Assembly (NCBI RefSeq): GCF_000712075.1 | Contig: NZ_JONW01000006.1 | Location: 186,001-250,000, forward strand | From: Caulobacter sp. UNC358MFTsu5.1 | Lineage (GTDB): Bacteria > Pseudomonadota > Alphaproteobacteria > Caulobacterales > Caulobacteraceae | DNA length: 64,000 nt | Reading direction: 5' to 3' | Shown here: one piece after another, positions 1-8,679 of the stretch | How positions within the stretch are numbered: the first letter of the stretch is position 1 | How the letters are laid out: the number at the start of each line of letters is the position of its first letter | Translations under genes and position numbers: made by a program | The notes under the pieces: model-generated | The model's input: the letters and a program-made list of their open reading frames with translations, nothing else | Database searches by the model: none | What the model was told of the DNA's origin: nothing

Positions 1-620
1 GTGGTCCAACCCGCCGGGAACAGGCTCTTGGCGTCCTCGTCGCTGACGGCGGGCACGATGATCACGTCCTGGCCCTGATTCCAGTCGGCGGGCGTGGCCA
101 CCTTGTGGGCGGCGGTCAGCTGCATGGAGTCGATGACCCGCAGGATCTCGTCGAAGTTGCGGCCCGTGGTCATCGGATAGACCAGGATCAGCTTGATGGT
201 CTTGTCGGGCGCGATGATGAAGACGTTGCGCACCGTGGCGTTGTTGGCGGCGGTCCGGCCGTCCGAGCCGCCCGCTGTGTCGGCCGGCAGCATGCCGTAG
301 AGCTTGGACACCTTCAGGTCGGTGTCGCCGATCATCGGGAAGTTCGGGGCGGTCCCTTGCGTCTCGGCGATGTCGGCGGCCCACTTGGCGTGGTTCTCCA
401 CCGGGTCGACCGACAGGCCGATCACCTTGACGCCGCGCCTGTCGAACTCGGGCTTCAGGCGCGCCACGGTTCCCAGCTCGGTGGTGCAGACCGGGGTGAA
501 GTCCTTGGGGTGCGAGAACAGCACCACCCACTTGCCGTCGGCCCAGTCGTGGAAGTGGATCGGGCCCTCGGTGGTGTCCTGGGTGAAGTCGGGCGCGATG
601 TCGCCGAGCTTGAGCGTCAT
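1..620 (-). CDS. Peroxiredoxin, 1-Cys (Prx6) type, 3' end cut by window
   Basis: This is a thiol peroxidase that reduces hydrogen peroxide and organic hydroperoxides in the cytoplasm. The translation begins MTLKLGDIAPDFTQDTTEG and carries the AhpC/TSA active-site motif DFTPVCTTELG, with the peroxidatic cysteine at about residue 45. The long C-terminal arm (YPMTTGRNFDEILRVIDS, then TPANWNQGQDVIIVPAVSDEDAK) is typical of the Prx6 subfamily, which uses one cysteine. About 206 residues lie inside the window; the family is usually 210-225, so only a few residues are missing. The ATG at 618-620 is preceded on the complement by an AGGAGA-like ribosome site. The next gene diverges from it. The family call is firm; the substrate is inferred. 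Confidence 0.93.
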   Translation of the reverse strand, partial: MTLKLGDIAPDFTQDTTEGPIHFHDWADGKWVVLFSHPKDFTPVCTTELGTVARLKPEFDRRGVKVIGLSVDPVENHAKWAADIAETQGTAPNFPMIGDTDLKVSKLYGMLPADTAGGSDGRTAANNATVRNVFIIAPDKTIKLILVYPMTTGRNFDEILRVIDSMQLTAAHKVATPADWNQGQDVIIVPAVSDEDAKSLFPAGWT

Positions 621-744
621 GGCTGTCTCTCCTGGCCGCAAGAATGGGGTCGGCTTCACCCGGGGATGGGCGTAAAGCCGTCCTCAGTTTGTAGGCGCGC
701 GCCCTCCCCAGCGCCGCCCAGGATTTCTCGCGGAGTTTCCAGCC

Positions 745-1494
745 ATGCTGCTCGCCCTTTCGACCTGGCCCGAGATCGAGGCTTACCTGGCGACCTCGAA
801 GACGGTGGTGGTGCCGATCGGGTCCAACGAGCAGCACGGTCCCACGGGCCTCCTGGGCACCGACTGGCTGTGCCCGGAGATCATCTCGCACGAGGCTTCG
901 AAGCTTTCGGACACGGTGCTGGTGGCCCCGACCTTCAATGTCGGCATGGCCCAGCATCACCTGGCCTTCCCGGGCACCATCTTCCTGCGGCCCTCGACCT
1001 TCATCGCCGCGATCGGCGACTGGGTGCGCTCGCTGGGCGCCCACGGCTTCGAGAAGATCTATTTCCTGAACGGCCACGGCGGCAACGTGGCCTCGATCGA
1101 GGCGGCGTTCTCGGAGATCTACGCCGAGTACAGCTTCCGCAAGGAACGCGCGCCCTTCGCCCTGAAGCTGAAGAACTGGTGGGACCTGAAGGGCGTGATG
1201 GGCCTGGCCAACCAGCAGTTCCCGACCGGCCACGGCAGCCATGCGACGCCGTCGGAGATCGCGGTGACCCAATGGGGCTATCCCGACACCATCAAGACCG
1301 TCGACTATTCGCCGAAGATCGCGCCGACCGGCCCGATCCGCGAGGCCCTGGACTTCCGCGCCCGCTACGCCGACGGCCGCATGGGTTCGGACCCGGCCCA
1401 GGCCACGCCCGAGAAGGGCGGGGCGCTGGTGGCCCAGGCGGCCAAGTCGCTGATCGAGGATTTGGCCGAGTTCTCGGCGGAGGCGCGGGTCTAG
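745..1494 (+). CDS. Creatininase-family amidohydrolase
   Basis: This 249-residue protein belongs to the creatininase/MftE family of metal-dependent amidohydrolases. Signatures are VPIGSNEQHGPTGLLGTDW near residue 28, where the Glu, His and Asp are metal ligands, and FLNGHGGNVAS near residue 110. Length fits the family (about 240-270). Members hydrolyse creatinine, formamidopyrimidine intermediates or peptide precursors, and nothing here fixes the substrate: there is no riboflavin, creatine or mycofactocin gene next to it. It stands alone, divergent from the peroxiredoxin, and ends just before a perfect 28-bp palindrome. Confidence 0.9.
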   Translation: MLLALSTWPEIEAYLATSKTVVVPIGSNEQHGPTGLLGTDWLCPEIISHEASKLSDTVLVAPTFNVGMAQHHLAFPGTIFLRPSTFIAAIGDWVRSLGAHGFEKIYFLNGHGGNVASIEAAFSEIYAEYSFRKERAPFALKLKNWWDLKGVMGLANQQFPTGHGSHATPSEIAVTQWGYPDTIKTVDYSPKIAPTGPIREALDFRARYADGRMGSDPAQATPEKGGALVAQAAKSLIEDLAEFSAEARV

Positions 1495-1502
1495 GTCGTG
1501 GA

Positions 1503-1530
1503 TGGGGACAGGCGCATGCGCCTGTCCCCA
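1503..1530. repeat. Perfect 28-bp extragenic palindrome, TGGGGACA family
   Basis: The two arms TGGGGACAGGCGCA and TGCGCCTGTCCCCA are exact reverse complements with no loop. It sits between the convergent ends of the creatininase gene (stop at 1494) and the methyltransferase gene (stop at 1538). The same TGGGGACA...TGTCCCC frame with different inner bases occurs at 3767-3833 and 60633-60660, so this is one of a dispersed REP-like family and possibly also a bidirectional stop hairpin. Confidence 0.8.
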
Positions 1531-1537
1531 ATCGTAT

Positions 1538-2320
1538 CTACCGCGGGATTTCCGCGATCTTCGTCAGCGCCACCTGGCGGTATACGGCGGTGATCTCGAA
1601 ATAGCGGCCGAAGGCGTTGAAGAACTGGTCGGTGGCCTGCTTCACGCCCGGGCCGCCGATCTCGCTGATGTCGTGCCAGTAGTCGTCCAGCACCATCATG
1701 CCGCCCACGCTCAGAAGGCTGGCGCAGAAGCACAGGTCGATCAGCACGGCCAGGGCCGTGTGGCTGCCGTCGACATAGATCAGGTCGAACTGCTCGCCGG
1801 CGGCCAGCATCCTGGGCAGCTCGTAGGTCGAGAAGCCCTTGTGGGCCGTCATCGACCGGAAGCCGGTCTTGGCCATGTTGCGGCGGAAGCGCGGCTCGAC
1901 CGCGTGGTACTTCTCTTCCGGGTTCAGGGCTTCGTCGAACCAGGGATCGATCACGGTCACGTCCAGGCGCCCGGGGATCAGCCAGTCCATGAAGGCCAGG
2001 TTGCGGCCCTCATAGGCCCCGATCTCCAGGTAGCGGATGGCCGCGTCGCCGCGCTTGGCCGCGAAGTCGCGCAGCAGCGGGGTCACGAACGGGATGTTGT
2101 TCGAGGCCCAGCCCGAGGTGAACTCGTAGCCGACCGTCTCGCTGTGGGCGTTGAAGGCCTCGACCACGGCGTGGTCGCGCTTGGCCAGCATCGTGCGGGC
2201 CAGGGTGGCGGCGAAGCGCGGGTTGATCTTGGTCAGCGAGCGCAGCTTGTCGCCGGCCCCGCGCGCGTCCTCGGCGTCGGTCAGGGCGGCGTCGAAATTC
2301 GGATTGGACCCGTCGGCCAT
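1538..2320 (-). CDS. Class I SAM-dependent methyltransferase (Methyltransf_24-like)
   Basis: This 260-residue soluble protein has the class I methyltransferase glycine motif RYLEIGAYEGRNLAF at about residues 95-109, a motif II acidic loop VIDPWF and FDLIYVDGSHTAL, a pattern seen in the Methyltransf_24 group. The C-terminal part has the LLSVGGMMVLDDYW strand typical of that group, whose members often act on sugars or small metabolites. The ATG at 2320 gives a hydrophilic N-terminal helix region and no signal peptide. It is convergent with the creatininase gene. The acceptor substrate cannot be read from the sequence. Confidence 0.85.
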   Translation of the reverse strand: MADGSNPNFDAALTDAEDARGAGDKLRSLTKINPRFAATLARTMLAKRDHAVVEAFNAHSETVGYEFTSGWASNNIPFVTPLLRDFAAKRGDAAIRYLEIGAYEGRNLAFMDWLIPGRLDVTVIDPWFDEALNPEEKYHAVEPRFRRNMAKTGFRSMTAHKGFSTYELPRMLAAGEQFDLIYVDGSHTALAVLIDLCFCASLLSVGGMMVLDDYWHDISEIGGPGVKQATDQFFNAFGRYFEITAVYRQVALTKIAEIPR

Positions 2321-2378
2321 GGCGCGGCTTCCCCGTTTGCGTCGGCGGGGACCGTAAGCCCAAGGGGTTAAGGAACGG

Positions 2379-2879
2379 TCAGGTGAAGCTGGCGATCGGC
2401 CGATTCTGCAGGGTGCTCCAGCCGGTGTGCAGCGAGCCCCTGCCCGGCGTGTTGTAGGTCCACAGCATCTCCGAGGGGGCTAGGGTCAGGCGCTCGACGG
2501 TCGAGCCGTCGGCCTGGCCCTGCAGCTGGATGTCGGCGATCACCGCGTCGCGCAGGGCGATGCTCAGCGCCAGGGCGCCGTTGCTCACCCGATGCAACCA
2601 GGTGGGACGGTCGTGACCTTCGCCCAGGGGTCTGGCCCGCAGGCAGAACTCGTAGAGTTTCACCGACAGGATATCGACCGGCTTGACCACGGTGAACGTC
2701 GTGGCCGGCGGCGCTGTCGCGGAGGCGGGGGCCTTCAGGTCCTGGCCGAAGGCGGTCAGCTGGACGCACAGGCTGGGATCGAAGCCGCCGATCACGGCGG
2801 CGGGCAGGCCGTCGATCCTGGGATTGGCCGGGGCGTAGACGATGTCCGGATCGCCCGGCTGCAGCAGAATGATGTCCAT
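2379..2879 (-). CDS. Hypothetical protein with Hcp-like features
   Basis: This is a 166-residue protein without signal peptide or membrane segment. Its second half (FTVVKPVDILSVKLYEFCLR, then ALALSIALRDAVIADIQLQG, then STVERLTLAPSEMLWTYN) resembles the strand pattern of Hcp-type proteins, in which a K-x-x-D strand, an 'E-x-x-x-L-x-x-x-x-x-x-Y' strand and a GW-containing tail recur. That is a weak by-eye match, and no other type VI secretion gene is nearby. It might be an orphan Hcp-like fold or an unrelated beta-rich protein. It lies 58 bp downstream of the methyltransferase start, on the same strand. Confidence 0.55.
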   Translation of the reverse strand: MDIILLQPGDPDIVYAPANPRIDGLPAAVIGGFDPSLCVQLTAFGQDLKAPASATAPPATTFTVVKPVDILSVKLYEFCLRARPLGEGHDRPTWLHRVSNGALALSIALRDAVIADIQLQGQADGSTVERLTLAPSEMLWTYNTPGRGSLHTGWSTLQNRPIASFT

Positions 2880-2940
2880 GGCGCGCCCCCTGTGGCGCGG
2901 ACCCTAACCTTGGCCGCAGCGTTTGGCGACCGGCGTTCGC

Positions 2941-3309
2941 TCAGGCGGTGACGACGGCGCCGTCCACCATCCGCACCGGCCAGGGCGTCAGGGCGACGTC
3001 CTGGCAGGGACCGGCCACCATCGCCCCGTCCTCGATCCGGAACAGGGCCGCGTGGCCGGCGCAGAGGATCAGGTCGTTCTCGCGGGTCAGGAACCGCCCG
3101 TTCGGCCCGGCCAGCGGCCAGCCGGCGTGCGGGCAGCTATCGACATAGCCCACCACGGCCTCGCCGCGCCGGACGACGAAGCCGGCGAACACCGCGTCGT
3201 CGGCGCGGAAGCGAAAGCCCCGCGCGCCGGGCGAGGCGATCTCGTCCAGCGGGCACAGCACGGTCCCAGGCGCGGGGCGGGCCGGATTGTCGGGGTCGGT
3301 TCGTGACAT
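2941..3309 (-). CDS. Rieske [2Fe-2S] domain protein
   Basis: This small 122-residue protein consists almost entirely of a Rieske domain. It has the first cluster motif CPHAGWPL (Cys and His ligands) and the second motif CAGHAALF, about 24 residues apart, followed by the expected GxCxxxxLxPxPV-like end (GPCQDVALTPWPV). Such stand-alone ferredoxin-like proteins carry electrons to oxygenases or act as assimilatory reductase small subunits; no partner oxygenase is adjacent. I chose ATG 3309 (MSRTDPDNP). An upstream in-frame ATG exists, but it would place the N-terminus inside the 110-bp repeat at 3335-3444. Confidence 0.88.
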   Translation of the reverse strand: MSRTDPDNPARPAPGTVLCPLDEIASPGARGFRFRADDAVFAGFVVRRGEAVVGYVDSCPHAGWPLAGPNGRFLTRENDLILCAGHAALFRIEDGAMVAGPCQDVALTPWPVRMVDGAVVTA

Positions 3310-3334
3310 GGGCTCGTTCAAGATTCCCCCACCC

Positions 3335-3444
3335 GTTGTCATCCCGGAAGCCCCGGAGGGGCTGTCCGGGACCCAGGGGACTGGGCGGAAGCGGTGCGGT
3401 TCACCTGGGTCCCGGACAACGCTTCGCGTTTCCGGGATGACAAC
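3335..3444. repeat. About 110-bp palindromic dispersed repeat, copy A
   Basis: The element begins GTTGTCATCCCGGAAG and ends TTCCGGGATGACAAC, so its ends are inverted repeats. Inside are a second inverted pair (GTCCGGGACCCAGG and CCTGGGTCCCGGAC) and the smaller stems CCCCGGAGGGG and CGCTTCGCG. Its reverse complement matches the element at 28020-28132 over nearly its whole length, including the central GGTGAACCGCA. It lies between the Rieske gene start and the YciI gene end, both on the minus strand, and encodes nothing obvious. Confidence 0.85.
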
Positions 3445-3461
3445 CTTTATTGCCAGGGAAG

Positions 3462-3743
3462 TTAGACCGCGCCCACCGCCAGCCGCCACGGATTGATCGT
3501 GACGCTCTCGAAGATGTCGGCCTTGGTGTAGGGGTCGTTGTCGGCCTGGGCCTGGGCGGCCGAGATGTCGTCGGCCTCGACGATCAGGATCGAGCCCACC
3601 GGATTGCCGTCGTCGCCCAGCAGGGCGCCGGCCAGCTTCAGGACCTTGGACTGCGCCAGGTATTCCAGATGCTCGGGCCGGGTGGCCAGGCGGGTCTCGA
3701 GCGCGTCGGGCTTGTCCCGGCAGACGATGGCGAACAGCGGCAT
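3462..3743 (-). CDS. YciI-family protein
   Basis: This 93-residue protein matches the YciI/YCII dimeric alpha+beta fold: MPLFAIVCRDKPDALETR at the start, RPEHLEYL with the conserved His after about 24 residues, then GALLGDDGNPVGSILIVEADD and DPYTKADIFESVTINPW at the end. Members include muconolactone-isomerase-like enzymes and proteins of unknown role. ATG 3743 is preceded on the complement by AAAGGAAC at good spacing. An in-frame upstream ATG adds 11 residues but lacks that site. Its function in this organism is unknown. Confidence 0.9.
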   Translation of the reverse strand: MPLFAIVCRDKPDALETRLATRPEHLEYLAQSKVLKLAGALLGDDGNPVGSILIVEADDISAAQAQADNDPYTKADIFESVTINPWRLAVGAV

Positions 3744-3766
3744 GGTGTTCCTTTCAGGATGGAGGT

Positions 3767-3833
3767 GGGGACACACACTCTCGCGTCTGTCCTTGCAAGA
3801 TGATCGGGGATCGTGGGGTGAGTGTGTGTCCCC
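3767..3833. repeat. Inverted repeat with GGGGACA arms, loop of 39 bp
   Basis: The left arm GGGGACACACACTC (3767-3780) and right arm GAGTGTGTGTCCCC (3820-3833) are perfect reverse complements separated by 39 bp. The arms share the GGGGACA/TGTCCCC frame with the palindromes at 1503-1530 and 60633-60660. It lies between the starts and ends of two minus-strand genes (YciI gene upstream edge, gpsA stop at 3843), so it could also act as a hairpin downstream of gpsA. Confidence 0.75.
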
Positions 3834-3842
3834 TGTGTCGTC

Positions 3843-4838
3843 CTAGGCTTCGGCCTTCAGCGGCCGCGACAGCAGGCCCAGGATGGCGCTGTCGACATCG
3901 ACCTCGCCGGCCAGGATGGCGGCGACGGCCTCGCAGATCGGGGTTTCGACGCCCAGCTTGCGGGCCAGGGCGCGCACGGCGGGGGCCGAGGCGACGCCTT
4001 CGGCCACCGAGACCTTGCCGGCCAGGGCCTGTTCCAGGGTCTGGCCGGCGCCCAGGGCCAGGCCGACGCTCATGTTGCGCGACTGGCTGCTGGAGCAGGT
4101 CAGGACCAGGTCGCCCAGGCCGCACAGGCCCGCGACGGTCTCGGCCTTGCCGCCGGCCGCCACGGCCAGGCGGGTCAGCTCGGCGAAGCCGCGGGTGATC
4201 AGGGCGGCGTGGGCGTTGCGGCCCAGGCCCTTGCCCTCGGAGATGCCGCAGGCGATGGCCAGGACGTTCTTCACCGCCCCGCCGGCCTCGGCCCCGATCA
4301 CGTCGGCGGCCCAGTAGGGACGGAAGGTCGGGATGGCGATCGCCTCGACGATCTGCTTGCCCAGCGTCTCGTCCTCGCAGGCCAGGGTGGCGGCGGCGGG
4401 CAGGCCCTTGGCCACCTCGGCGGCGAAGCTGGGCCCCGACAGCACGGCGATGGCCACGCCCGGCAGGGCCTCGGCCGCCACCTCGGTCATCAGCTTCAGC
4501 GAGCCCTGCTCGACGCCCTTGGAGCACAGCACCACCGGGACGCCGGGCTTCAGGTGCGGCTTCAGGGCGGCCATGGCCGAGCGCAGGTGCTGGGCCGGCG
4601 GCACGGCCAGGATCAGGTCGCAGTCGGCCAGGCCGGCCATGTCGGCCACGGCGGTCACCGACGGCTCGATGGCGATGCCGGGCAGGAAGACGCTGTTCTC
4701 GCGCCTCGTGTTGATCGCCTCGACCACCTCGGGCTCGCGCGCCTGGATCGAGACCTTCAGGCCGGCCCGGGCGGCGACCTGGGCCAGGGCCGTGCCCCAG
4801 GCTCCGGCGCCCACGACGCCGACGTGCTGAAAGGTCAT
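3843..4838 (-). CDS. gpsA: Glycerol-3-phosphate dehydrogenase [NAD(P)+]
   Basis: GpsA reduces dihydroxyacetone phosphate to sn-glycerol 3-phosphate, the backbone for phospholipids, in the cytoplasm. The 331-residue translation has the dinucleotide-binding motif [13 protein letters not shown] at residues 7-19, the family motif [16 protein letters not shown] and the catalytic-lysine helix [14 protein letters not shown], with [12 protein letters not shown] further on. Length is normal. The ATG at 4838 lies inside the ATGA that also holds the tsaD stop, a 4-bp overlap implying translational coupling in a tsaD-gpsA operon. Confidence 0.96.
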   Translation of the reverse strand: MTFQHVGVVGAGAWGTALAQVAARAGLKVSIQAREPEVVEAINTRRENSVFLPGIAIEPSVTAVADMAGLADCDLILAVPPAQHLRSAMAALKPHLKPGVPVVLCSKGVEQGSLKLMTEVAAEALPGVAIAVLSGPSFAAEVAKGLPAAATLACEDETLGKQIVEAIAIPTFRPYWAADVIGAEAGGAVKNVLAIACGISEGKGLGRNAHAALITRGFAELTRLAVAAGGKAETVAGLCGLGDLVLTCSSSQSRNMSVGLALGAGQTLEQALAGKVSVAEGVASAPAVRALARKLGVETPICEAVAAILAGEVDVDSAILGLLSRPLKAEA

Positions 4839-5932
4839 GCCTTGGCTCCCTTGCGACCGAAACTGTTGCTCGGATTGGATAACGCCGCCGCCTCGTCCAA
4901 CGGCCAACGCGGACGCGCCACGGCGTCCAGATCGTCGGAGATCCCGACCGCCAGCCGCTCGGCCCCGGCCAGGGCGATCATGGCGGCGTTGTCGGTGCAG
5001 TAGGCCAGGGGCGGGGCGTCGAAGGTGAAGCCGTTGTCGGCGCAGTTCTTCTGCAGGGCCGCGCGCACCGCGCCGTTGGCCGCCACCCCGCCGGCCACGA
5101 CGAAGCGCAGGACCTGGCCCGGATAGCGCTCGGCATAGGCCTTCATCGCCCGGTCGGTGCGCTCGGACAGCTGGCGGGCGATGGCGAACTGGACCGAGGC
5201 GGCCAGGTCGGCGCGCTGCTGCTCGCCAGCCTGATCATCTGGGATCTTCTCGGCCAGCCGGGCGGCGGCGGTCTTCAGGCCCGAGAACGAGAAGTCGCAA
5301 TCCTTGCGGCCCAGCAGGGCCCGGGGCAGGTCGAATTTGGAGGGATCGCCGGTCGCCGCCAGCTTCTCCAGGGCCGGGCCGCCGGGATAGGGCAGGCCCA
5401 GGCTCTTGGCGATCTTGTCGAAGGCCTCGCCGGCCGCGTCGTCGATCGTGGTGCCCAGGCGCGTGCAGGCGCCCACGCCCGCCACTTCCAGCAGCTGGCA
5501 GTGGCCGCCGGAGACCAGCAGCAGCAGGAATGGATAGTCGATCGACGCCCCCAGCCGGGCCGAGACCGCGTGGCCCTCCAGGTGGTTGACCGCCACCAGC
5601 GGCAGGTCGCGGGCCAGGGCCACGGCCTTGCCGAACGCCAGGCCCACCATCACCCCGCCCACCAGGCCCGGCCCGGCCGTGGCGGCCACGCCGTCCAGGG
5701 CGTCGAAGCCGATCCCGGCCGCGCGCATCGCCTCGGCCGCCACCGCGTCGATGGCCTCGACATGGGCGCGGGCGGCGATCTCGGGCACCACGCCGCCGAA
5801 CGGGGCGTGCTGTTCGAACTGGGTGCCGACGATCGACGACAGCACCGTAACGCGGCCGTCTTCGTCCCGGCGCACGACGGACGCGGCGGTCTCGTCGCAG
5901 CTGGTTTCCAGTCCGAGTACGGTGAGGCCCAT
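4835..5932 (-). CDS. tsaD: tRNA N6-adenosine threonylcarbamoyltransferase TsaD
   Basis: TsaD transfers the threonylcarbamoyl group from TC-AMP to A37 of ANN-decoding tRNAs, working with TsaB and TsaE. The 365-residue protein begins [18 protein letters not shown], the family N-terminus, has metal-binding histidines in ARAHVEA (about 57) and [10 protein letters not shown] (117 and 121), the [11 protein letters not shown] motif and the C-terminal [12 protein letters not shown] and CTDNAAMIA motifs. I favour ATG 5932, preceded by TTAAGGAAA on the complement, over an ATG 18 bp further out. It is divergent from hemC across an 89-bp gap that should hold both promoters, and overlaps gpsA by 4 bp. Confidence 0.96.
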   Translation of the reverse strand: MGLTVLGLETSCDETAASVVRRDEDGRVTVLSSIVGTQFEQHAPFGGVVPEIAARAHVEAIDAVAAEAMRAAGIGFDALDGVAATAGPGLVGGVMVGLAFGKAVALARDLPLVAVNHLEGHAVSARLGASIDYPFLLLLVSGGHCQLLEVAGVGACTRLGTTIDDAAGEAFDKIAKSLGLPYPGGPALEKLAATGDPSKFDLPRALLGRKDCDFSFSGLKTAAARLAEKIPDDQAGEQQRADLAASVQFAIARQLSERTDRAMKAYAERYPGQVLRFVVAGGVAANGAVRAALQKNCADNGFTFDAPPLAYCTDNAAMIALAGAERLAVGISDDLDAVARPRWPLDEAAALSNPSNSFGRKGAKA

Positions 5933-6021
5933 TTTCCTTAAGGGGGTCATTCGGTTGCGGGCGCTTCGCCGCTCCTGTAGCAGCGAAGGCGTCTTTCGAT
6001 CTTGCAGGTAACGTTCGAACC

Positions 6022-6978
6022 TTGTCCCGGCAACCCATCCGTATCGGCGCGCGCGGCTCCAAGCTGTCGCTGGCCCAATCCGGCCTGATGCAGGCCCGCA
6101 TCGCCAAGGCCCTGGGTTGGGACGGCGTGAGCGACATCGAGGCCTACGCCCAGCTGATCCCGATCGTCACCAGCGGCGACCGCATCCAGGACCGCCGCCT
6201 GATGGAGATCGGCGGCAAGGGCCTGTTCACCAAGGAAATCGAAGAGGCCCTGCTGGACGGCCGCATCGACTGCGCCATCCATTCGCTGAAGGACATGCCG
6301 GCCGAACTGCCGCCCGGCCTGGTGCTGGCCGCCACCCCGGAACGGGAAGACCCGCGGGACGCCTTCATCAGCCACGTGGCCGAGCGGCTGGAGGACCTGC
6401 CGAAGGGCGCGCGCCTGGGCACCGCCTCGCTCCGTCGACAGGCGCAAGCCCTGCACGTGCGCCCCGACCTGGACGTCGTGATGCTGCGCGGCAATGTCGA
6501 CACGCGCCTGGCCAAGCTGGAGCGCGGCGAGGCCGACGCCATCCTGCTGGCCCAGTCGGGCCTGAACCGCCTGGGCCTGGGCCACCTGACCCGGAGCTGG
6601 CTCGACCCCCTGGCCGCCCCGCCCGCGCCGGGCCAGGGCGCCCTGGTCATCGAGACCCGGGCCGACGACGTCGACTTGCCGTGGCTGCAAGCGGTGCGCT
6701 GTCAGGCCACGACCCTGGCCGTCGCCGCCGAGCGCGGGGCGCTCTACGCCCTGGAAGGCTCATGCCGCACGGCGGTCGGCGCCCACGCCAGGCTGGACGG
6801 CCTGGCGCTGACCCTGATCGTCGAGGCCCTGACCCCGGACGGCGCCCTGCGCTTCCGTCGCGAGGGCTCGGTCGTGCTGTCCAGCGAGGACGCCGCCGAC
6901 GAGGCCCGGGCCCTGGGCCTGGAGCTGGGCGCGGCCGTCCGCGCCGAGGGCGGTCCGGCCCTGATCCTCACGGACTAG
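6022..6978 (+). CDS. hemC: Hydroxymethylbilane synthase (porphobilinogen deaminase)
   Basis: HemC condenses four porphobilinogens into hydroxymethylbilane in haem synthesis. The 318-residue protein begins at a TTG with SRQPIRIGARGSKLSLAQ, the classic RxGxRxSxLAxxQ N-terminus. It has FTKEIEEALLDGRIDCAIHSLKDMP, the RGNVDTRL motif and EGSCRTAVGA, whose Cys248 should bind the dipyrromethane cofactor. It is divergent from tsaD and starts an apparent four-gene operon with hemD (5-bp gap) and two membrane proteins. Confidence 0.96.
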   Translation: MSRQPIRIGARGSKLSLAQSGLMQARIAKALGWDGVSDIEAYAQLIPIVTSGDRIQDRRLMEIGGKGLFTKEIEEALLDGRIDCAIHSLKDMPAELPPGLVLAATPEREDPRDAFISHVAERLEDLPKGARLGTASLRRQAQALHVRPDLDVVMLRGNVDTRLAKLERGEADAILLAQSGLNRLGLGHLTRSWLDPLAAPPAPGQGALVIETRADDVDLPWLQAVRCQATTLAVAAERGALYALEGSCRTAVGAHARLDGLALTLIVEALTPDGALRFRREGSVVLSSEDAADEARALGLELGAAVRAEGGPALILTD

Positions 6979-6983
6979 GGCGC

Positions 6984-7691
6984 ATGGTGATCGCCGCGCC
7001 GAGGATCTGGATCACCCGGGCCCTGCCGGGCGCGGAGGAGACGGCCGGGCGGCTTCGGGCCATGGCGCTGCCGGTGCTGGTCGATCCGTTGCTGGCGGTG
7101 GTTCCCCTATCGCCGTCGGTCGATCTGGACGGCGTGGCGGCCCTGGCCTTCACCAGCGTCAACGGCGTTGAAGCCTTCGCTCGCCTGAGCGCGGTCCGCG
7201 ACCGTCCCGTCTTCGCGGTCGGCGAGCGCACCGCTCGCGCCGCGCGCGAGGCCGGCTTCGGCGAGGTGGCCTCGGCCGACGGCGACGTCGGGGCCCTGGC
7301 GGCCCTGATCACGGCGCGGGCGTCGGGGATCGGGGGCGAGGTGCTGGTTCCGGGAGCCTTGGAGCCGGCCGGCGACCTGATCACGCCGCTCGTGGCGGCG
7401 GGGCTGAAGGCCCGGCGCTTGGCGGTCTACGAGACGGTCGAGCGCGACCCGGCGCCGGAGACCCTGGACCAGCTGGGAAGCCTGGCGGCGGTGCTCCTGC
7501 ATTCGCCCCGCGCGGCGGGCAAGCTGGCGCGGGTGCTGGAAGCGCGTCCCGCGCCCAGTCTTCGGGCGCTGTGCCTGTCGCCGTCCGTGGCCGCGCCGCT
7601 TGAGACGCTCGTGCAAACCGGGCGGCTGGACTCCGTGACGTCCGCGCCGCACCCGACCGAAACCGCGCTGCTGGACCTGCTGACGACCTAA
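6984..7691 (+). CDS. hemD: Uroporphyrinogen-III synthase
   Basis: This protein should cyclise hydroxymethylbilane to uroporphyrinogen III with inversion of ring D. Sequence conservation in this family is low. Support comes from length (235 residues), position directly after hemC, and family-like segments: WITRALPGAEETAGRLRAMG-type start, LAFTSVNGVEAFARL, FAVGERTARAAREAGF and VYETVERDPAPE, with LLHSPRAAGKLARVL in the second lobe. ATG 6984 lies 5 bp after the hemC stop. No signal peptide or membrane segment is present. Confidence 0.92.
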   Translation: MVIAAPRIWITRALPGAEETAGRLRAMALPVLVDPLLAVVPLSPSVDLDGVAALAFTSVNGVEAFARLSAVRDRPVFAVGERTARAAREAGFGEVASADGDVGALAALITARASGIGGEVLVPGALEPAGDLITPLVAAGLKARRLAVYETVERDPAPETLDQLGSLAAVLLHSPRAAGKLARVLEARPAPSLRALCLSPSVAAPLETLVQTGRLDSVTSAPHPTETALLDLLTT

Positions 7692-7734
7692 GCTGAACAT
7701 TGCGCGGCGCGGCGGCGTGGGGCACGAATGGCGC

Positions 7735-8679
7735 ATGACGCTCGCGACCGATCCCGTTGAATCCGACGCCCCGCGCGACCCGGCGCTGTATGGGCGTCGC
7801 CGCCTCCTGGGGCCGGGCTTCTGGGCGCTGATCGCCTTCGGCCTGATCTGTGTCGCGGCCGGCGCCGCCCTGGCGCGATTCGGTCCGACCTGGTTCGCCG
7901 GCGCCAAGACGCCGCCCGCGGCCCAGCAGCCGGTCGCCGGCTTCGCCCCGCCCGCCCAGACCGGGCCGGGCCAGCCGTCCTACGGCGCGCCCAGCGTCGC
8001 GGCGGTCCCGCCGCCGGCGTCCGAGGACGTGGCCCAGCTGGAGGGGCGCGTGTCGGCCCTCGAGACGGGGCAGCAGCGGGCCCTCGACGCGGCCGGCGCG
8101 GCCCTGGCCGCCGCCACCCTGGCCGACGCCGCCCGCGGCGCGCGGCCCTTCACCGAGGAACTGGCCGGGATGGAGCGGGTCCTGCCCCTGTCGCCGGACC
8201 TGCGCGCCCTGGGGCGCCTGGCCCAGCAGGGCGCGCCCACCCGCGCGGGCCTGGCCGACGAGTTCGAGACCCTGGCCGGCCGCACCGCCGTCGCCGCCCG
8301 CGACCCCGGCCGCAACGCCGACTTCCTGGCCCGGCTGCGGCACGCCCTGTCCAGCGTCGTCTCGATCCGCCAGGTCGGCGCGACCCAGGGCAACAAGCCG
8401 GACGCCGTCCTGGCGCGGGCGCAGAAGCTGCTGAACGAGGGCGACATCGAAGGGGCGCTCAACACCCTGGAGAGCCTGCCCGTCCCGGCCCAGACCGTGC
8501 TGGCGACCTGGCGCGCCGCCGCCGAGCGCCGGATCGAGATCGACCGCCACATCGCCGCGATCCGCGCCGACGCCCTGGCCGGCCTGGTCCAGGCCAGCCA
8601 CGCCCCGATGGCGCCCGCCCAGGTCCCGTCCTATTCGCCGCCGGTCGCCGTCCCGCCCCCCGCGCCGGTGGCTCCATGA
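7735..8679 (+). CDS. Mitofilin-like inner-membrane protein of the hem operon
   Basis: This 314-residue protein has a short cytoplasmic N-terminus, one transmembrane helix at about residues 29-50 (GFWALIAFGLICVAAGAALARF), a Pro/Ala/Gly-rich linker to about 95 and an alpha-helical, coiled-coil-prone periplasmic part with LEGRVSALETGQQRAL. That layout and its place between hemD and hemY match the alphaproteobacterial mitofilin (Mic60)-type proteins usually found here, which in related species help shape the inner membrane. I chose ATG 7735 rather than an in-frame GTG 18 bp earlier. Its stop overlaps the next start by 4 bp (ATGA). Confidence 0.8.
   Translation: MTLATDPVESDAPRDPALYGRRRLLGPGFWALIAFGLICVAAGAALARFGPTWFAGAKTPPAAQQPVAGFAPPAQTGPGQPSYGAPSVAAVPPPASEDVAQLEGRVSALETGQQRALDAAGAALAAATLADAARGARPFTEELAGMERVLPLSPDLRALGRLAQQGAPTRAGLADEFETLAGRTAVAARDPGRNADFLARLRHALSSVVSIRQVGATQGNKPDAVLARAQKLLNEGDIEGALNTLESLPVPAQTVLATWRAAAERRIEIDRHIAAIRADALAGLVQASHAPMAPAQVPSYSPPVAVPPPAPVAP

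Noticed and set aside
105..1604. A 499-codon plus-strand frame spanning peroxiredoxin and creatininase
   Set aside because: It crosses a gene on the other strand and a recognised gene in another frame; no domain is visible.
3843..4907. An upstream start for gpsA 69 bp further out
   Set aside because: It would add residues read from within the tsaD gene, and the ATGA coupling with tsaD supports the start at 4838.
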